A stretch of DNA of 64,000 bases from Phenylobacterium sp. (lineage in GTDB: Bacteria > Pseudomonadota > Alphaproteobacteria > Caulobacterales > Caulobacteraceae): NCBI GenBank assembly GCA_018001015.1, contig JAGNIV010000002.1, positions 1-64,000 on the forward strand, in the 5' to 3' direction. The number at the start of each line of letters is the position of its first letter. The first letter of the stretch is position 1. The notes under the pieces are model-generated. The model did no database searches. It was not told the origin of the DNA and saw only the letters and a list, made by a program, of their open reading frames with translations. Of the stretch, positions 1-10,062 are shown in pieces. A program made the position numbers and the translations under genes.

Positions 1-114
1 GGCTGGAACTGCTACGGCAAGCCTCCAGGACCAAAGACCATGGCCAAGGGCTGGGAACGCTTCGCAGCAACACTCACCGGCTTCATCATCGCCAAGGCCG
101 ACGCAGTTGTGTGA
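1..114 (+). CDS. C-terminal end of an unidentified protein, possibly a transposase
   Basis: The first reading frame is open from the left edge to a TGA at 112-114, giving 37 residues that end in WERFAATLTGFIIAKADAVV. The tail resembles the hydrophobic C-terminus of some DDE transposases, but that is recollection of a pattern, not proof. The upstream part lies outside the window. No terminal inverted repeat is evident downstream; the next 290 bases hold palindromic repeats instead. Confidence 0.3.
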   Translation, partial: GWNCYGKPPGPKTMAKGWERFAATLTGFIIAKADAVV

Positions 115-150
115 ATCCCGTAGCCCAACGGGGGAGCATCTGCCTCCAGA

Positions 151-219
151 TCCTCCCTCAACGCGCCAGCCCGATGTGGGGGAGGTGGGCCGGCGCGTAG
201 CGCCGAGCCGTAGGGGGGG
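151..219. repeat. Intergenic palindromic repeat, copy A (partial)
   Basis: This stretch matches copy B at 288-356 closely: CCTCCC, then CGCGCCAGC, then GATGTGGGGGAGGTGGG, then CGCCGAGCCG. It lacks the left outer arm that copy B has. It is non-coding in appearance, and the reading frames crossing it are by-products of its composition. Confidence 0.7.
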
Positions 220-260
220 CAACTTAGTTGGCGCCTATCGCCCGGAAACAAGAGTCAAAG

Positions 261-356
261 TCCCCCTCAGTCGGCTTCGCCGCCAGCTCCTCCCCCAGCG
301 CGCCAGCGCGATGTGGGGGAGGTGGGTCGGCGCGCAGCGCCGAGCCGGAGGGGGAT
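261..356. repeat. Intergenic palindromic repeat, copy B (complete)
   Basis: This is a nested imperfect palindrome. The left arm (261-295, beginning TCCCCCTCAGTCGGC) pairs with the right arm (about 315-356, ending GAGCCGGAGGGGGA), with a short GCGCGCCAGCGCG centre. Such elements are common between genes of Caulobacterales. The pair A/B fills the space between the left-edge frame and sodC, and nothing else is visible there. Confidence 0.75.
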
Positions 357-405
357 GGACGTAGTCCACAAGACAAGCACCCGCTCTCAGCCCGCGCCGG
401 GGCGT

Positions 406-933
406 CTACCCCTTCGGAATGACCCCGCAGGCCACCCGCGCTCCGGCGCCGCCGATCGGCTGGGTCGTGTGGTCGTCGGGATTGGCGTGGATCACCAGGG
501 CCGAGCCGTCGGCGTCCACCAGGGCCGGCCGGCCCCCCGCGCCTGATAGCGAGGTGTAGCCGGAGAACAGTTCGGCGGTCCCGGTTCCGTCGGCGCCGAC
601 ATGGAGGTTGGGCAGGTCGCCGGCCTCGTTGCCGTCCGGGTTCAACAGGCCGTGAACGACCGTGGCTTGACCATGGACATGGGCGCCGGCCGAGGTGAAA
701 CCGGCCGCTGAGCAGTCGCCCTTCTCGTGGAAGTGCAGGCCGTGCCAGCCGGGGGTCAGGCCCTTGGCCTCGACCTTCAGCATCACCCCGTTGGGGGCCT
801 CGGTCAGGGTCAGGGTCCCGGCCGAACCGCCGGTGGAATTCTTGAGATCGATCCGAAGGTTGGCAGGCGCTGTTGCGGCGAGGGCGGCGGTCGCGGCCAG
901 GCTGATCATGATGCCGGGGAGGGCGAATTTCAT
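406..933 (-). CDS. sodC: Periplasmic Cu/Zn superoxide dismutase
   Basis: This 175-residue protein should convert superoxide to oxygen and hydrogen peroxide in the periplasm. An N-terminal signal peptide (MKFALPGIMISLAATAALAA) precedes the SodC core. The metal-ligand region HGLHFHEKGDC, the AHVHG histidines and the paired cysteines in GDCSAAG and RVACGV are all present. The ATG at 933 was chosen over a start 10 codons upstream because GGAG lies just ahead of it and the signal peptide then begins properly. It is transcribed divergently from gyrA. Length and motifs fit the family without gaps. Confidence 0.93.
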   Translation of the reverse strand: MKFALPGIMISLAATAALAATAPANLRIDLKNSTGGSAGTLTLTEAPNGVMLKVEAKGLTPGWHGLHFHEKGDCSAAGFTSAGAHVHGQATVVHGLLNPDGNEAGDLPNLHVGADGTGTAELFSGYTSLSGAGGRPALVDADGSALVIHANPDDHTTQPIGGAGARVACGVIPKG

Positions 934-1043
934 AGTCACTCCAAAGGCGTTTCCCAGGCTCACGAAGGTTGGCCTCGGGGGTCCTGGGATGTTAACAACT
1001 GAACTCTGATTTCCAGTCCGATTCCAACGGCGAAAAATTCCCC

Positions 1044-3818
1044 TTGAGCGACGACAGCACTATCCCTCCGGACGACGGCCGGCGCGGGGGCATCGCCCCT
1101 ATCGCCATCGAGGACGAACTCAAGAAGTCCTACCTCGACTATGCCATGAGCGTCATCGTCAGCCGCGCCCTTCCGGACGTGCGCGACGGGCTGAAACCGG
1201 TGCACCGCCGCATCCTGTTCTCCATGAGCGAGCAGGGGCACACGCCTGACCGCTCCTATGTGAAGTCGGCCCGCGTCGTCGGCGACGTGATGGGTAAGTA
1301 TCACCCGCACGGCGACCTCGCGATCTATGACACCCTGGTCCGCCTGGCCCAGCCGTTCTCCATGAGCCAGCTGCTGATCGACGGTCAGGGCAACTTCGGC
1401 TCGGTGGACAACGATCCCCCGGCGGCCATGCGCTACACCGAGTGCCGCCTGACCAAGGCGGCCATGTCCATCCTGGCCGACCTGGACAAGGACACCGTCG
1501 ACTTCAAGGACAACTATGACGGCTCGGAGCACGAGCCCACCGTCCTGCCGTCGCGCCTGCCCAACCTGCTGGTCAACGGCGGCGGCGGCATCGCCGTCGG
1601 CATGGCCACCAATATCCCGCCCCACAACCTGGGTGAGATCGTCGACGCCTGCCTGGCCTATGTGGACAATCCCGAGATCGGGCTGGACGACCTGCTGGAC
1701 ATCGTTCCGGGGCCTGACTTCCCGACCGGCGGCGAGATCATCGGCCGCACCGGCGCCCGCACCGCCCTGATGACCGGCCGGGGCTCGGTGATCATGCGCG
1801 GCAAGGCCGCCATCGAGGAGATCCGCAAGGATCGCGAAGCCATCATCATCACCGCCATCCCCTATCAGGTGAACAAGGCGGGTCTGGTGGAGCGGATCGC
1901 CGAACTGGTGCGCGAGAAGCGTATCGAGGGCATCGCCGACCTGCGTGACGAAAGCGATCGCCAGGGCATGCGCGTCGTCGTCGAGCTGAAGCGCGACGCC
2001 TCGGCCGACGTGGTGCTGAACCAGCTCTACCGGTTCACCCCGCTGCAGAGCTCCTTCGGCGTCAACATGCTGGCCCTGAACCGCGGCCGTCCGCAGCAGA
2101 TGGGCCTGCGCGAGATGATCACGGCCTTCATCGAGTTCCGCGAGGAAGTCGTTGTCCGGCGCGAGAAGTTCGAACTGTCCAAGGCGCGCGATCGCGGCCA
2201 CGTCTTGGTCGGCCTGGCCATCGCCGTGGCCAATATCGACGAGTTCATCCACATCATCCGCTCGTCCAAGGACCCGGCCGAGGCGCGCGAGCGCATCGTC
2301 GCCAAGGGCTGGCCGGCGGGCGACATGATGCCCCTGGTGGACCTGATCGCCGACCCGCGCACCATCCTGGAAGAGGGCGGCCTGATCCGTCTGACCGAGG
2401 AGCAGGCCCGCGCCATCCTGGCGCTCACCCTGTCGCGCCTCACCGGCCTTGGCCGGGACGAGATCTTCGGCGAGGCCGAGACCCTGGCCGGCGCCATCCA
2501 GGGCCACCTGTCCATGCTGGCCTCGCGCGACAACATCATGGCCGTGGTCCGTCAGGAGCTGGTGGAGGTGCGCGCCGCCTTCGCCGTGCCGCGACGCACC
2601 GAGATCGTCGATGGCGACGCCGACGTCGAGGACGAGGATCTGATCGCCCGCGAGGACATGGTCATCACCGTGACCCACGGCGGCTATGTGAAGCGCACCC
2701 CGCTGGTGACCTATCGGACCCAGCATCGCGGCGGCAAGGGCCGCTCGGGCATGTCCACCAAGGACGAGGATGCGGTCACTCGCGTGTTCTCGGCCAACAC
2801 CCACACCCCGATGTTGTTCTTCTCCTCGGGCGGCAAGGTCTACCAGCTCAAGGTCTGGCGCCTGCCGGTGGGCACGCCCACCTCGCGCGGCAAGGCCTTC
2901 GTGAACCTGCTGCCCATCGAGCCGGGCGAGAGCATCACCTCGATCCTGCCCCTGCCCGAGGACGTGGCCACCTGGGATCAGTACGACGTCATGTTCGCCA
3001 CCCGCTCCGGCGGCGTACGCAGGAACAAGCTGTCGGACTTCATCGGCATCAAGCGCAATGGCAAGATCGCCATGAAGCTGGACGAGGGTGACCAGATCAT
3101 CGGCGTCGGGGTCTGCAACGCCCAGGCCAACGACATCCTGCTCACCACCGCGCTGGGCCGCTGCATCCGCTTCGCCACCGAAGAGGTGCGGGTCTTCGCC
3201 GGCCGTGAATCCACCGGCGTGCGCGGCATCCGCCTGGCCGAGGGCGACAGCGTCATCTCCATGGCCGTCCTGCGGTCGGTGACCGCCACCCCGGCTGAGC
3301 GGGCGTCCTATGTGAAGCACGCCAACGCCATGCGCCGCGCGATCAGCGGCGAGGGCGAGGATATTGAGGACGCTGCGGCGCCCGAGGACGACGAAGACGC
3401 CGGCGAGGAGGCCGCCCTGTCGGGCGACCGGATCGCCGAGCTGGGGGCGGCCGAGGAGTTCATCCTCACCGTCTCCACCGAAGGCTACGGCAAGCGGACC
3501 TCGGCCTACGAGTTCCGCCGCACCGGCCGGGGCGGGCAGGGCCTGCTGGCCCAGGACCTCACCAAGAAGGGCAAGGGCGGGCGTCTGGCCGCCTCCTTCC
3601 CGGTGGAGGAGTTCGACGAGATCCTGCTGGTCACCGACCAGGGGCAGCTGATCCGCACCCCGGTCACCCAGGTCCGGGTCATCAGCCGCAACACCTCCGG
3701 CGTCACCATCTTCCGCACCGCCACCGACGAGCACGTGGTCTCCGTCGAACGCCTGGCCGACCAGGGCGGTGGCGAGGAGCCGGAAGCCGAGGCCGAAAGC
3801 GGGGCGGACGAAACTTAG
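1044..3818 (+). CDS. gyrA: DNA gyrase subunit A
   Basis: GyrA (924 residues) is the DNA-cleaving subunit of gyrase, which introduces negative supercoils with GyrB. The catalytic tyrosine is Y131 in [13 protein letters not shown]. The GyrA box appears as QHRGGKG near residue 560, and the C-terminal beta-pinwheel follows. The start is TTG at 1044; no better in-frame ATG precedes the conserved core. Two oddities are visible. The quinolone-pocket motif reads [10 protein letters not shown], so leucine 92 sits where E. coli has serine 83. A strongly acidic insertion (about residues 768-790) interrupts the C-terminal domain, and the tail is acidic too. Confidence 0.98.
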   Translation: MSDDSTIPPDDGRRGGIAPIAIEDELKKSYLDYAMSVIVSRALPDVRDGLKPVHRRILFSMSEQGHTPDRSYVKSARVVGDVMGKYHPHGDLAIYDTLVRLAQPFSMSQLLIDGQGNFGSVDNDPPAAMRYTECRLTKAAMSILADLDKDTVDFKDNYDGSEHEPTVLPSRLPNLLVNGGGGIAVGMATNIPPHNLGEIVDACLAYVDNPEIGLDDLLDIVPGPDFPTGGEIIGRTGARTALMTGRGSVIMRGKAAIEEIRKDREAIIITAIPYQVNKAGLVERIAELVREKRIEGIADLRDESDRQGMRVVVELKRDASADVVLNQLYRFTPLQSSFGVNMLALNRGRPQQMGLREMITAFIEFREEVVVRREKFELSKARDRGHVLVGLAIAVANIDEFIHIIRSSKDPAEARERIVAKGWPAGDMMPLVDLIADPRTILEEGGLIRLTEEQARAILALTLSRLTGLGRDEIFGEAETLAGAIQGHLSMLASRDNIMAVVRQELVEVRAAFAVPRRTEIVDGDADVEDEDLIAREDMVITVTHGGYVKRTPLVTYRTQHRGGKGRSGMSTKDEDAVTRVFSANTHTPMLFFSSGGKVYQLKVWRLPVGTPTSRGKAFVNLLPIEPGESITSILPLPEDVATWDQYDVMFATRSGGVRRNKLSDFIGIKRNGKIAMKLDEGDQIIGVGVCNAQANDILLTTALGRCIRFATEEVRVFAGRESTGVRGIRLAEGDSVISMAVLRSVTATPAERASYVKHANAMRRAISGEGEDIEDAAAPEDDEDAGEEAALSGDRIAELGAAEEFILTVSTEGYGKRTSAYEFRRTGRGGQGLLAQDLTKKGKGGRLAASFPVEEFDEILLVTDQGQLIRTPVTQVRVISRNTSGVTIFRTATDEHVVSVERLADQGGGEEPEAEAESGADET

Positions 3819-3820
3819 GG

Positions 3821-3860
3821 CTTGCCTTCAACGGCTTGCCCGGCCAAAGCCGAAGGCAAG
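3821..3860 (+). terminator. Inverted repeat between gyrA and coaD
   Basis: CTTGCCTTC (3821-3829) is repeated in inverted form as GAAGGCAAG (3852-3860), 3 bases after the gyrA stop. An inner CGGCTT/AAGCCG pairing strengthens the hairpin. No T-run follows, so it may act as a Rho-assisted terminator, processing site or attenuator rather than a classic intrinsic terminator. Confidence 0.45.
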
Positions 3861-3882
3861 AACAGTTGGGGAAGATAGGCGA

Positions 3883-4386
3883 ATGGCCACCCGCGTCGGG
3901 ATCTATCCGGGGACGTTCGACCCGATTCACAATGGTCACACCGACATCATCGGCCGGGCCGTGAAGCTGGTGGACAAGCTGGTGATCGGGGTGGCGATCA
4001 ACGCCGGCAAGGGGCCGCTGTTCACCCTTGACGAGCGGGTCGCCATCCTGCGCGAGCTGGCCGCCACCCTGCCCAAGGACATCGAGATCGTCGTCAAACC
4101 CTATGAGGGTCTGCTGATCCACTTCGCCAAGGAGGTCGGGGCCAGCGTCATCGTCCGCGGCCTCCGCGCGGTGGCGGACTTCGAATACGAATTCCAGATG
4201 ACCGCCATGAACCAGCAGCTCGACCGCGACATCGAGACCGTCTTCCTGATGGCCGACCCCCGCCACCAGGCGGTGTCCTCCAAGCTGGTCAAGGAAATCG
4301 CCCTCCTCGGCGGCGAGGTGAACAAGTTCGTCAGCCCCGGCGTCCGCGAAGCCCTCCTGGCCAAGGTGGCGGCGGCCGCCAAGTAG
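3883..4386 (+). CDS. coaD: Phosphopantetheine adenylyltransferase
   Basis: CoaD (167 residues, normal length) transfers AMP from ATP to 4'-phosphopantetheine, the penultimate step of coenzyme A synthesis in the cytosol. The nucleotidyltransferase motif TFDPIHNGH (residues 11-19) and the C-terminal VSSKLVKEIA signature are intact. The ATG at 3883 is preceded by GGGGAAG at suitable spacing; the frame extends upstream, but only through the intergenic hairpin. It follows gyrA on the same strand after 64 bases. Confidence 0.97.
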   Translation: MATRVGIYPGTFDPIHNGHTDIIGRAVKLVDKLVIGVAINAGKGPLFTLDERVAILRELAATLPKDIEIVVKPYEGLLIHFAKEVGASVIVRGLRAVADFEYEFQMTAMNQQLDRDIETVFLMADPRHQAVSSKLVKEIALLGGEVNKFVSPGVREALLAKVAAAAK

Positions 4387-4491
4387 TTCGGCTCCCGAAC
4401 TATCCTCCCGCCCGCGGAACCACTTCATGCGGCGCCCAAACTTGCCTGCGACGGGTGGCGATCTCGCCCGCGCCCGGCTAGGAGTGGGTTC

Positions 4492-5357
4492 ATGATCCGC
4501 ACCCTCCTGATCTCCACGGCGGTCCTGGCGCTCGCCGGCTCCGCCCTCGCCGCGCCCAAGGCCCCCGCCGCCCCCCTCGTTCCACCGGCTCCCGGCGCCC
4601 CCGCCGCCGCCGACTGGCGCACGCCCGATCCCGTCAACGTCCTGGTGATCGACACCACGAAGGGCCGCATCCTGGTGGAACTGACCCCCCAGGTCGCCCC
4701 CAGCCACGTGACCCGCGTCAAGGAACTGACCCGTTCGGGCCTCTATGACGGCCGCAGCTTCTTCCGGGTGATCGACGCCTTCATGGCCCAGACCGGCGAC
4801 CCTCAAGATACCGGCGAGGGCGGCTCTGATAAGCCTGACATGGCCGCCGAGTTCACCTTCCGGCGCGGCCCCGAGACCCCCTTCGTCCAGGTCGCCGACC
4901 AGACGGTGGCCGAGATCGGCTTCATCGGATCGCTGCCGGTCATGACCCAGAGCTCCATGCTCATGCCCATGACCAAGGACGGCAAGATTTCCGGCTGGGG
5001 CCGCTATTGCCCGGGCGTCGCCGGCATGGCCCGCGGCGAGGCCGAGGCCAGCGCCAACAGCCAGTTCTTCCTGATGCGCCAGGCCTATCCGTCGCTGGAA
5101 AAACGCTACACCGCCTTCGGCCGCGTGATCTCCGGCCTTGACGCCGTGCGCGCCATCAAGGTCGGCGAACCGGTGGTTGATCCCGATAAGATGTTGAAGG
5201 TCCGCGTAATGGCGGATATCCCCGCCGCCGAACGCCCGAAGGTTCGGGTGATCGATCCGGCCGGTCCCTGGTTCAAGGCCGAGATCGCCAATGTGCGCGG
5301 CGCCATGGGCGCCGATTTCACGGCCTGCGCAATTCGAATTCCCTCAGAGGTGAAGTA

Positions 5358-5358
<1 letters not shown>
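4492..5358 (+). CDS. Periplasmic cyclophilin-type peptidyl-prolyl isomerase
   Basis: This cyclophilin-fold PPIase (288 residues) has a signal peptide (MIRTLLISTAVLALAGSALA) followed by a proline/alanine-rich linker, so it is expected to assist protein folding in the periplasm. Core motifs are FFRVIDAFMAQTGDPQDTG near residue 86 and NSQFFLMRQ near residue 188. The protein is longer than a minimal cyclophilin because of an insertion between these motifs (about residues 120-180) and a C-terminal extension. Its stop codon overlaps the ATG of the next PPIase (TAATG), indicating a two-gene operon with translational coupling. Confidence 0.92.
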
Positions 5359-5815
<457 letters not shown>

Positions 5816-5819
<4 letters not shown>

Positions 5820-6373
5820 CGCCTGAGCTTGAAGCGGCCTATGCGGAACCGCACAGGCGCTACCATACCCGGACCCATATCGAGCAGTGCCTGGCGCTGC
5901 TCGATCAGGTTCCCGAGCTGATGGACTCCGAGCGCCAGGTGCTGACCTACGCCATCTGGTGGCACGACGCGGTCTACGATCCGACCGCCGCCGACAACGA
6001 GGCCAAGAGCGCGGAGATGGCCAAGCGCGATCTCCGTGACCTCGACGTCTCCCTGCACGCCCGCGAGGAGGTGGCGCGGCTGATCCGCCTCACCGCCGGT
6101 CACCAGGTTGAGGAAGAGGATCGCCTGGGCGAGATCCTGGTCTCCATCGACCTGGCCATCCTGGCGGCCGCCCCGCTGGACTACGACGCCTACGCTCACC
6201 AGGTGCGCGCCGAATACGCCCACGTGCCTGACGACGCCTGGCGCGCTGGCCGGGCCAAGGTGATGCAACACTTCCTGGACGCGCCGGTTATCTATCCCGA
6301 CCCGGCGTTCCGCGCCCTCTTCGAGGACGTGGCGCGGGCCAATATCGCCCGGGAGATCGCCTCCCTAGCCTAG
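5816..6373 (+). CDS. HD-domain metal-dependent phosphohydrolase (predicted)
   Basis: This 185-residue protein belongs to the predicted HD-superfamily phosphohydrolases resembling COG4339. The motifs YHTRTHIEQCL (residues 15-25) and WWHDAVYD (about residues 43-50) supply the histidine/aspartate metal ligands. The substrate is unknown for this subfamily. The start is GTG at 5816, overlapping the previous stop (GTGA), which makes it the third gene of the cyclophilin operon. The frame extends further upstream only inside the cyclophilin gene, where it is antagonistic to the real coding frame. Confidence 0.85.
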
Positions 6374-6382
6374 GACTTCGGG

Positions 6383-6835
6383 ATGGCCGCCAAGCTGAAG
6401 GTCTTCGTCACCTCCGACGGCCTGGCCGACTATGTGGTGGCGGCCTCGTCCCGTCCCAAGGCCCTGGCCGCGTGGGAAGCCCACCAGGACCTGTTCGCCA
6501 ACGGCGCAGCCCACGAGACCGACGACCCCAAATTGATGAAGGCCGCCCTGGCCAAGCCTGGCGAGGTGCTGCGCCGCCCGGCCAAGAGCCATGCGCTACC
6601 GGCGGCGCTGCCCAAATCCCCCAAGCCCAAGGGCCCTTCCAAGGCCGCTCTGCGCAAGGTGGAAGCCGCCGAGCGCAAGCTGGCGGAGCTTGAGGCGGGG
6701 CATGATGAGATGGTGGCCGCTATCGCCGCCGAGCGCGCCGCCCTGGACGCCCGAGCAGCAGAGGCGGCGGAAAGCTACGAGACAAGCCGCGACCGGGCCC
6801 GGCGCGATCTCGCCAAGGCGCGGAAGGATCTCTAG
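6383..6835 (+). CDS. Conserved-type hypothetical protein with C-terminal coiled coil
   Basis: I do not recognise a characterised family. The 150-residue protein has a small globular N-terminal half (VFVTSDGLADYVVAASSRPK) and a lysine/proline-rich linker (residues 65-85). A charged heptad-like helix rich in Ala, Glu and Arg follows (residues 85-150) and is likely a coiled coil. It lies 9 bases behind the HD gene and is probably co-transcribed. The resemblance of its layout to small Caulobacter proteins of unknown function is an impression only. Confidence 0.75.
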   Translation: MAAKLKVFVTSDGLADYVVAASSRPKALAAWEAHQDLFANGAAHETDDPKLMKAALAKPGEVLRRPAKSHALPAALPKSPKPKGPSKAALRKVEAAERKLAELEAGHDEMVAAIAAERAALDARAAEAAESYETSRDRARRDLAKARKDL

Positions 6836-7809
6836 GGCGCGGCCCGCGCCAGGGTGACGATCACCGGGTAATGGTCCGAGCCCAGCCGCGGCCCGCGTTT
6901 CACGCTGACCGTCTTCCAGGTCTTGCCCGCATAGACATGGTCAATGGGCAGGAAGGGGAAGGGCATCTTGATCCGCCGCCCGGAGAATTCCCCCGCCGGC
7001 CATGAGAACAGCGCCCGGGTGCGCCGCTCCAGGCCAAACAGCCTGTCTTCCCGCCGCCGAGAGAACGACCATGGCGTGGAATTGAAGTCACCGGTCAGGA
7101 TCATCGCCTCCTTCGGATAGTGGTCGAGCACCCACGCGAGCCGCCGCCCCTGCTGTTGCTGCAGTGAGCCCTGGGTGGGCCAGGTGTAGTGGACGCCCAG
7201 CACCACGAACTCCCCGCCTGCATTGCGGTAGGTTCCGCGGGCGATGGGCGGTCGAGGCTGGCCTGCCGGTGAGGCCGGGGCGCCGCTGTCCACCGGCCTT
7301 AGCTTGCTGAAGATCATCACCTGACAGTCGCCGCAGACCACGTGATAGGCGCGGCGGGCGACAAGGGCCTCGCGGATGGCCACGGACGCTTCTTCGACGA
7401 CGACGATGTCGGGGTTCTGATCAACGATCCACTGCGCAGTCTCGCCAAGATCGGCGTTGCGGCCCCAGACATTGAACTGGATGACCTTGATCTGGTTGGC
7501 GGCGCCGGCCGGCGCGCGCGGGCTCATCGGGCGAGTGAACTCGGGCAAGATCAGGGCGCTCGACGCGATCACCCCCACCCCACCGAGCGTGAGGAAAGTC
7601 ATCCGGAGCTGGCGCGGCGCCAGCAGCAGGGCGTAGCCCACCACCACCACCGCACTCGCCAGCCAGAACGGGGCGAAGTGGGTCAGGATGTCCAGGCTGG
7701 GCCGGACCCGGCCGCCCTGGGCGATCAGGGCGGCCACGGCGCAGACCAGGCCCTGGACGAACATCAGGCCGGCGACCAGACCGGAAATCGCGACTCGAAG
7801 GAATCCCAT
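6832..7809 (-). CDS. Membrane-anchored endonuclease/exonuclease/phosphatase family protein
   Basis: The 325-residue protein starts with three predicted membrane helices (about residues 5-33, 45-67 and 72-90). An EEP-fold domain follows. Catalytic signatures are FNVWGRN (about residue 114), the acidic VVVEEAS, GDFNSTPW (about residue 240), IDHVYAG and the terminal GSDHYPV. The domain probably faces the periplasm and could act on nucleic acids, phospholipids or phosphoinositide-like substrates; the sequence cannot decide. It ends 4 bases inside the preceding convergent gene. Confidence 0.88.
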   Translation of the reverse strand: MGFLRVAISGLVAGLMFVQGLVCAVAALIAQGGRVRPSLDILTHFAPFWLASAVVVVGYALLLAPRQLRMTFLTLGGVGVIASSALILPEFTRPMSPRAPAGAANQIKVIQFNVWGRNADLGETAQWIVDQNPDIVVVEEASVAIREALVARRAYHVVCGDCQVMIFSKLRPVDSGAPASPAGQPRPPIARGTYRNAGGEFVVLGVHYTWPTQGSLQQQQGRRLAWVLDHYPKEAMILTGDFNSTPWSFSRRREDRLFGLERRTRALFSWPAGEFSGRRIKMPFPFLPIDHVYAGKTWKTVSVKRGPRLGSDHYPVIVTLARAAP

Positions 7810-7873
7810 GCGTCGCCTCTAGCATGGTCTGGCGCTTGACGCGTGACGGCGCGCGTGGCCTTCACGCCTCGCC

Positions 7874-8953
7874 ATGCAACTCGCCGACTTCGACTTCCAC
7901 CTGCCCGACGCCAACATCGCCCTGCGGCCGGTCAGCCCCAGGGATTCCGCCCGCATGCTCCTGGTATGCCAGGACCAGCCCCTGGCCGACCGGCAAGTCT
8001 CCGACCTGCCCGATCAGCTCCGGGCCGGTGACGTCCTGGTGCTCAATGACACCCGAGTGATCAACGCCCGCCTGAAGGGGACCCGCCACCGCGGGGAGAA
8101 CCAGCAGGCCTGCGAGGCGACCCTGCATCGGCGCCTGTCGCCCAGCCGCTGGACGGCCTTCATGAAGCCCGGCAAGCGCCTGGCCGTCGGCGACCGCGTC
8201 GCCTTTGGAGAGACCAACGACCGCGCCTGCCTGCTGGGCGTGCTGGACGCCACCATCGTCGACAAGGGCGAGGGCGGCGAGCTGACCCTGGCCTTTGACC
8301 TGATGGGCCCCGACCTCGACGCCGCCATTGCCGAGCGCGGGGCCATGCCCCTGCCGCCCTATATCGCCGCCAAGCGTGCCGAGGACGCGCAGGACCGCGC
8401 CGACTACCAGACGGTCTATGCCCGCGACGACGGCTCAGTGGCGGCTCCGACGGCTGGCCTGCACTTCACGCCGGAGCTGATGTCGCGGCTGACGGCCATG
8501 GGCGTCGGTATCGCGTTCGTCACCCTGCACGTGGGCGCCGGCACCTTCCTGCCGGTGAAGACGGACGACCTGGCCGACCACAGGATGCACGCCGAGTACG
8601 GTGAAGTGACTGCGGAAGTCGCCGCCCGCCTCAACGCCGTCAAAGCGGCCGGCGGCCGCATCGTCTGTGTTGGCACCACCTCGCTGCGTCTTTTGGAGAG
8701 CGCCACCGGCGAGGACGGCGTGGTCCGTCCCTTCGCCGCCGAGACCGCGATCTTCATCACCCCCGGCTACCGCTTCCGCGCCGTGGACGGTCTGATGACC
8801 AACTTCCACCTGCCCAAGTCGACCCTGTTCATGCTGGTCTGCGCCTTCGCCGGTTATGACGCCATGCACGCCGCCTATGCCCACGCCATCGCTACGGGCT
8901 ACCGGTTCTATTCCTATGGCGATGCGAGCCTGCTCTGGAGGGCGAACCCTTGA
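7874..8953 (+). CDS. queA: S-adenosylmethionine:tRNA ribosyltransferase-isomerase
   Basis: QueA (359 residues) transfers the ribosyl moiety of SAM to preQ1 in tRNA, giving epoxyqueuosine. Family signatures present are [10 protein letters not shown] (about residues 54-63), PTAGLHFT and [13 protein letters not shown]. It forms an operon with tgt, whose TTG start overlaps the queA stop (TTGA). Together they build queuosine at the wobble position of GUN-anticodon tRNAs. Confidence 0.97.
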   Translation: MQLADFDFHLPDANIALRPVSPRDSARMLLVCQDQPLADRQVSDLPDQLRAGDVLVLNDTRVINARLKGTRHRGENQQACEATLHRRLSPSRWTAFMKPGKRLAVGDRVAFGETNDRACLLGVLDATIVDKGEGGELTLAFDLMGPDLDAAIAERGAMPLPPYIAAKRAEDAQDRADYQTVYARDDGSVAAPTAGLHFTPELMSRLTAMGVGIAFVTLHVGAGTFLPVKTDDLADHRMHAEYGEVTAEVAARLNAVKAAGGRIVCVGTTSLRLLESATGEDGVVRPFAAETAIFITPGYRFRAVDGLMTNFHLPKSTLFMLVCAFAGYDAMHAAYAHAIATGYRFYSYGDASLLWRANP

Positions 8954-10062
8954 GCGCCTTTCCCTTCGAGATCCTCGCCACTGAGGGCAAGGCCCGCACC
9001 GGGGTGCTGAAGACTGCCCGCGGGGACATCCGCACCCCGGCCTTCATGCCCGTGGGAACGGCGGCCACGGTCAAGGCGCTCACCGTCGATCAGGTCGCCT
9101 CCACCGGCGCCGACATCATCCTGGGCAACACCTACCACCTCATGCTGCGGCCCGGCGCCGAGCGGGTTTCGCGGCTGGGCGGCCTGCATAACTTCATGCG
9201 GTGGGACAAACCGATCCTCACTGACAGTGGTGGCTTCCAGGTGATGAGCCTGTCGAAGATCGCCAAGGTCACCGAGCAGTCGGTGGCCTTCCAGAGCCAT
9301 ATCGACGGCTCCAAGCACATCCTCACCCCCGAACGCTCCATCGAGATCCAGGCCGACCTGCTGGGTTCGGACATCGTCATGCAGCTGGACGAGTGCGTCG
9401 CCTGGCCGGCGGAGGAAGACCGAGCGCGGGAGGCGATGCTGCTCTCGGCCCGCTGGGGCCAGCGTTCCAAGGCCGCCTTTGGCGAGCGGGACCGCCAGGC
9501 CCTGTTTGGCATCCAGCAGGGCTCCACCTTCGAACACCTGCGCAAGGAGTCAGTCCAGCGTCTGATCGAGACCGGCTTCGACGGCTACGCCCTGGGCGGC
9601 CTGGCGGTGGGCGAGGGGCACGAGGCGATGTGCGAAGTGCTGGACTACGCGCCGTCCATGCTGCCCGCCGACCGGCCGCGCTACCTCATGGGGGTGGGCA
9701 AGCCCATCGACCTGGTGGAGGCGGTGGCCCGGGGTGTCGACATGTTCGACTGTGTCCTGCCCACCCGCTCGGGCCGCCACGGCCAGGCCTGGACGTGGGA
9801 AGGGTCGCTCAACCTGAAGAACGCCCGCTTCGCCGAGGACGACACCCCGCTGGACGAAACCATCGCCTGTCCGGCGTCGAGCCACTATTCCAAGGCCTAT
9901 CTGCACCACCTGGTGAAGTCGGAGGAAATCCTCGGCCAAGTCCTGCTCTCCTGGCACAACATCGCCTTCTTCCAGGCCCTGACCGCCGCGATGCGGGCCG
10001 CCATCTCCGAAGGCCGGTTCGAGCAGTTTCGGCGGGACTTCAAGGCGCGGCAAGCCGCTTAG
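8950..10062 (+). CDS. tgt: Queuine tRNA-ribosyltransferase (tRNA-guanine transglycosylase)
   Basis: Tgt (370 residues) exchanges guanine 34 for preQ1 in tRNA, the step before QueA. The general acid/base region [12 protein letters not shown] and the nucleophile region [16 protein letters not shown] are intact. The usual zinc motif CxCxxC with a downstream histidine is degenerate. The aligned stretch reads [19 protein letters not shown], keeping only the middle cysteine, with the histidine of LSWHN. I recall similar CPA-type sequences in other alphaproteobacteria, so this is probably lineage-typical rather than damage. The TTG start at 8950 overlaps queA. Confidence 0.96.
   Translation: MSAFPFEILATEGKARTGVLKTARGDIRTPAFMPVGTAATVKALTVDQVASTGADIILGNTYHLMLRPGAERVSRLGGLHNFMRWDKPILTDSGGFQVMSLSKIAKVTEQSVAFQSHIDGSKHILTPERSIEIQADLLGSDIVMQLDECVAWPAEEDRAREAMLLSARWGQRSKAAFGERDRQALFGIQQGSTFEHLRKESVQRLIETGFDGYALGGLAVGEGHEAMCEVLDYAPSMLPADRPRYLMGVGKPIDLVEAVARGVDMFDCVLPTRSGRHGQAWTWEGSLNLKNARFAEDDTPLDETIACPASSHYSKAYLHHLVKSEEILGQVLLSWHNIAFFQALTAAMRAAISEGRFEQFRRDFKARQAA

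Noticed and set aside
37-60. Claiming an insertion-sequence boundary at the left edge
   Set aside because: No terminal inverted repeat or target duplication can be seen, and the upstream part is missing.
960-3734. A 924-codon open frame on the minus strand opposite gyrA
   Set aside because: It is the mirror of a GC-rich coding strand: the protein is low-complexity, rich in Gly, Ala, His, Asp, Gln and Leu, and matches no family, while gyrA is unmistakable.
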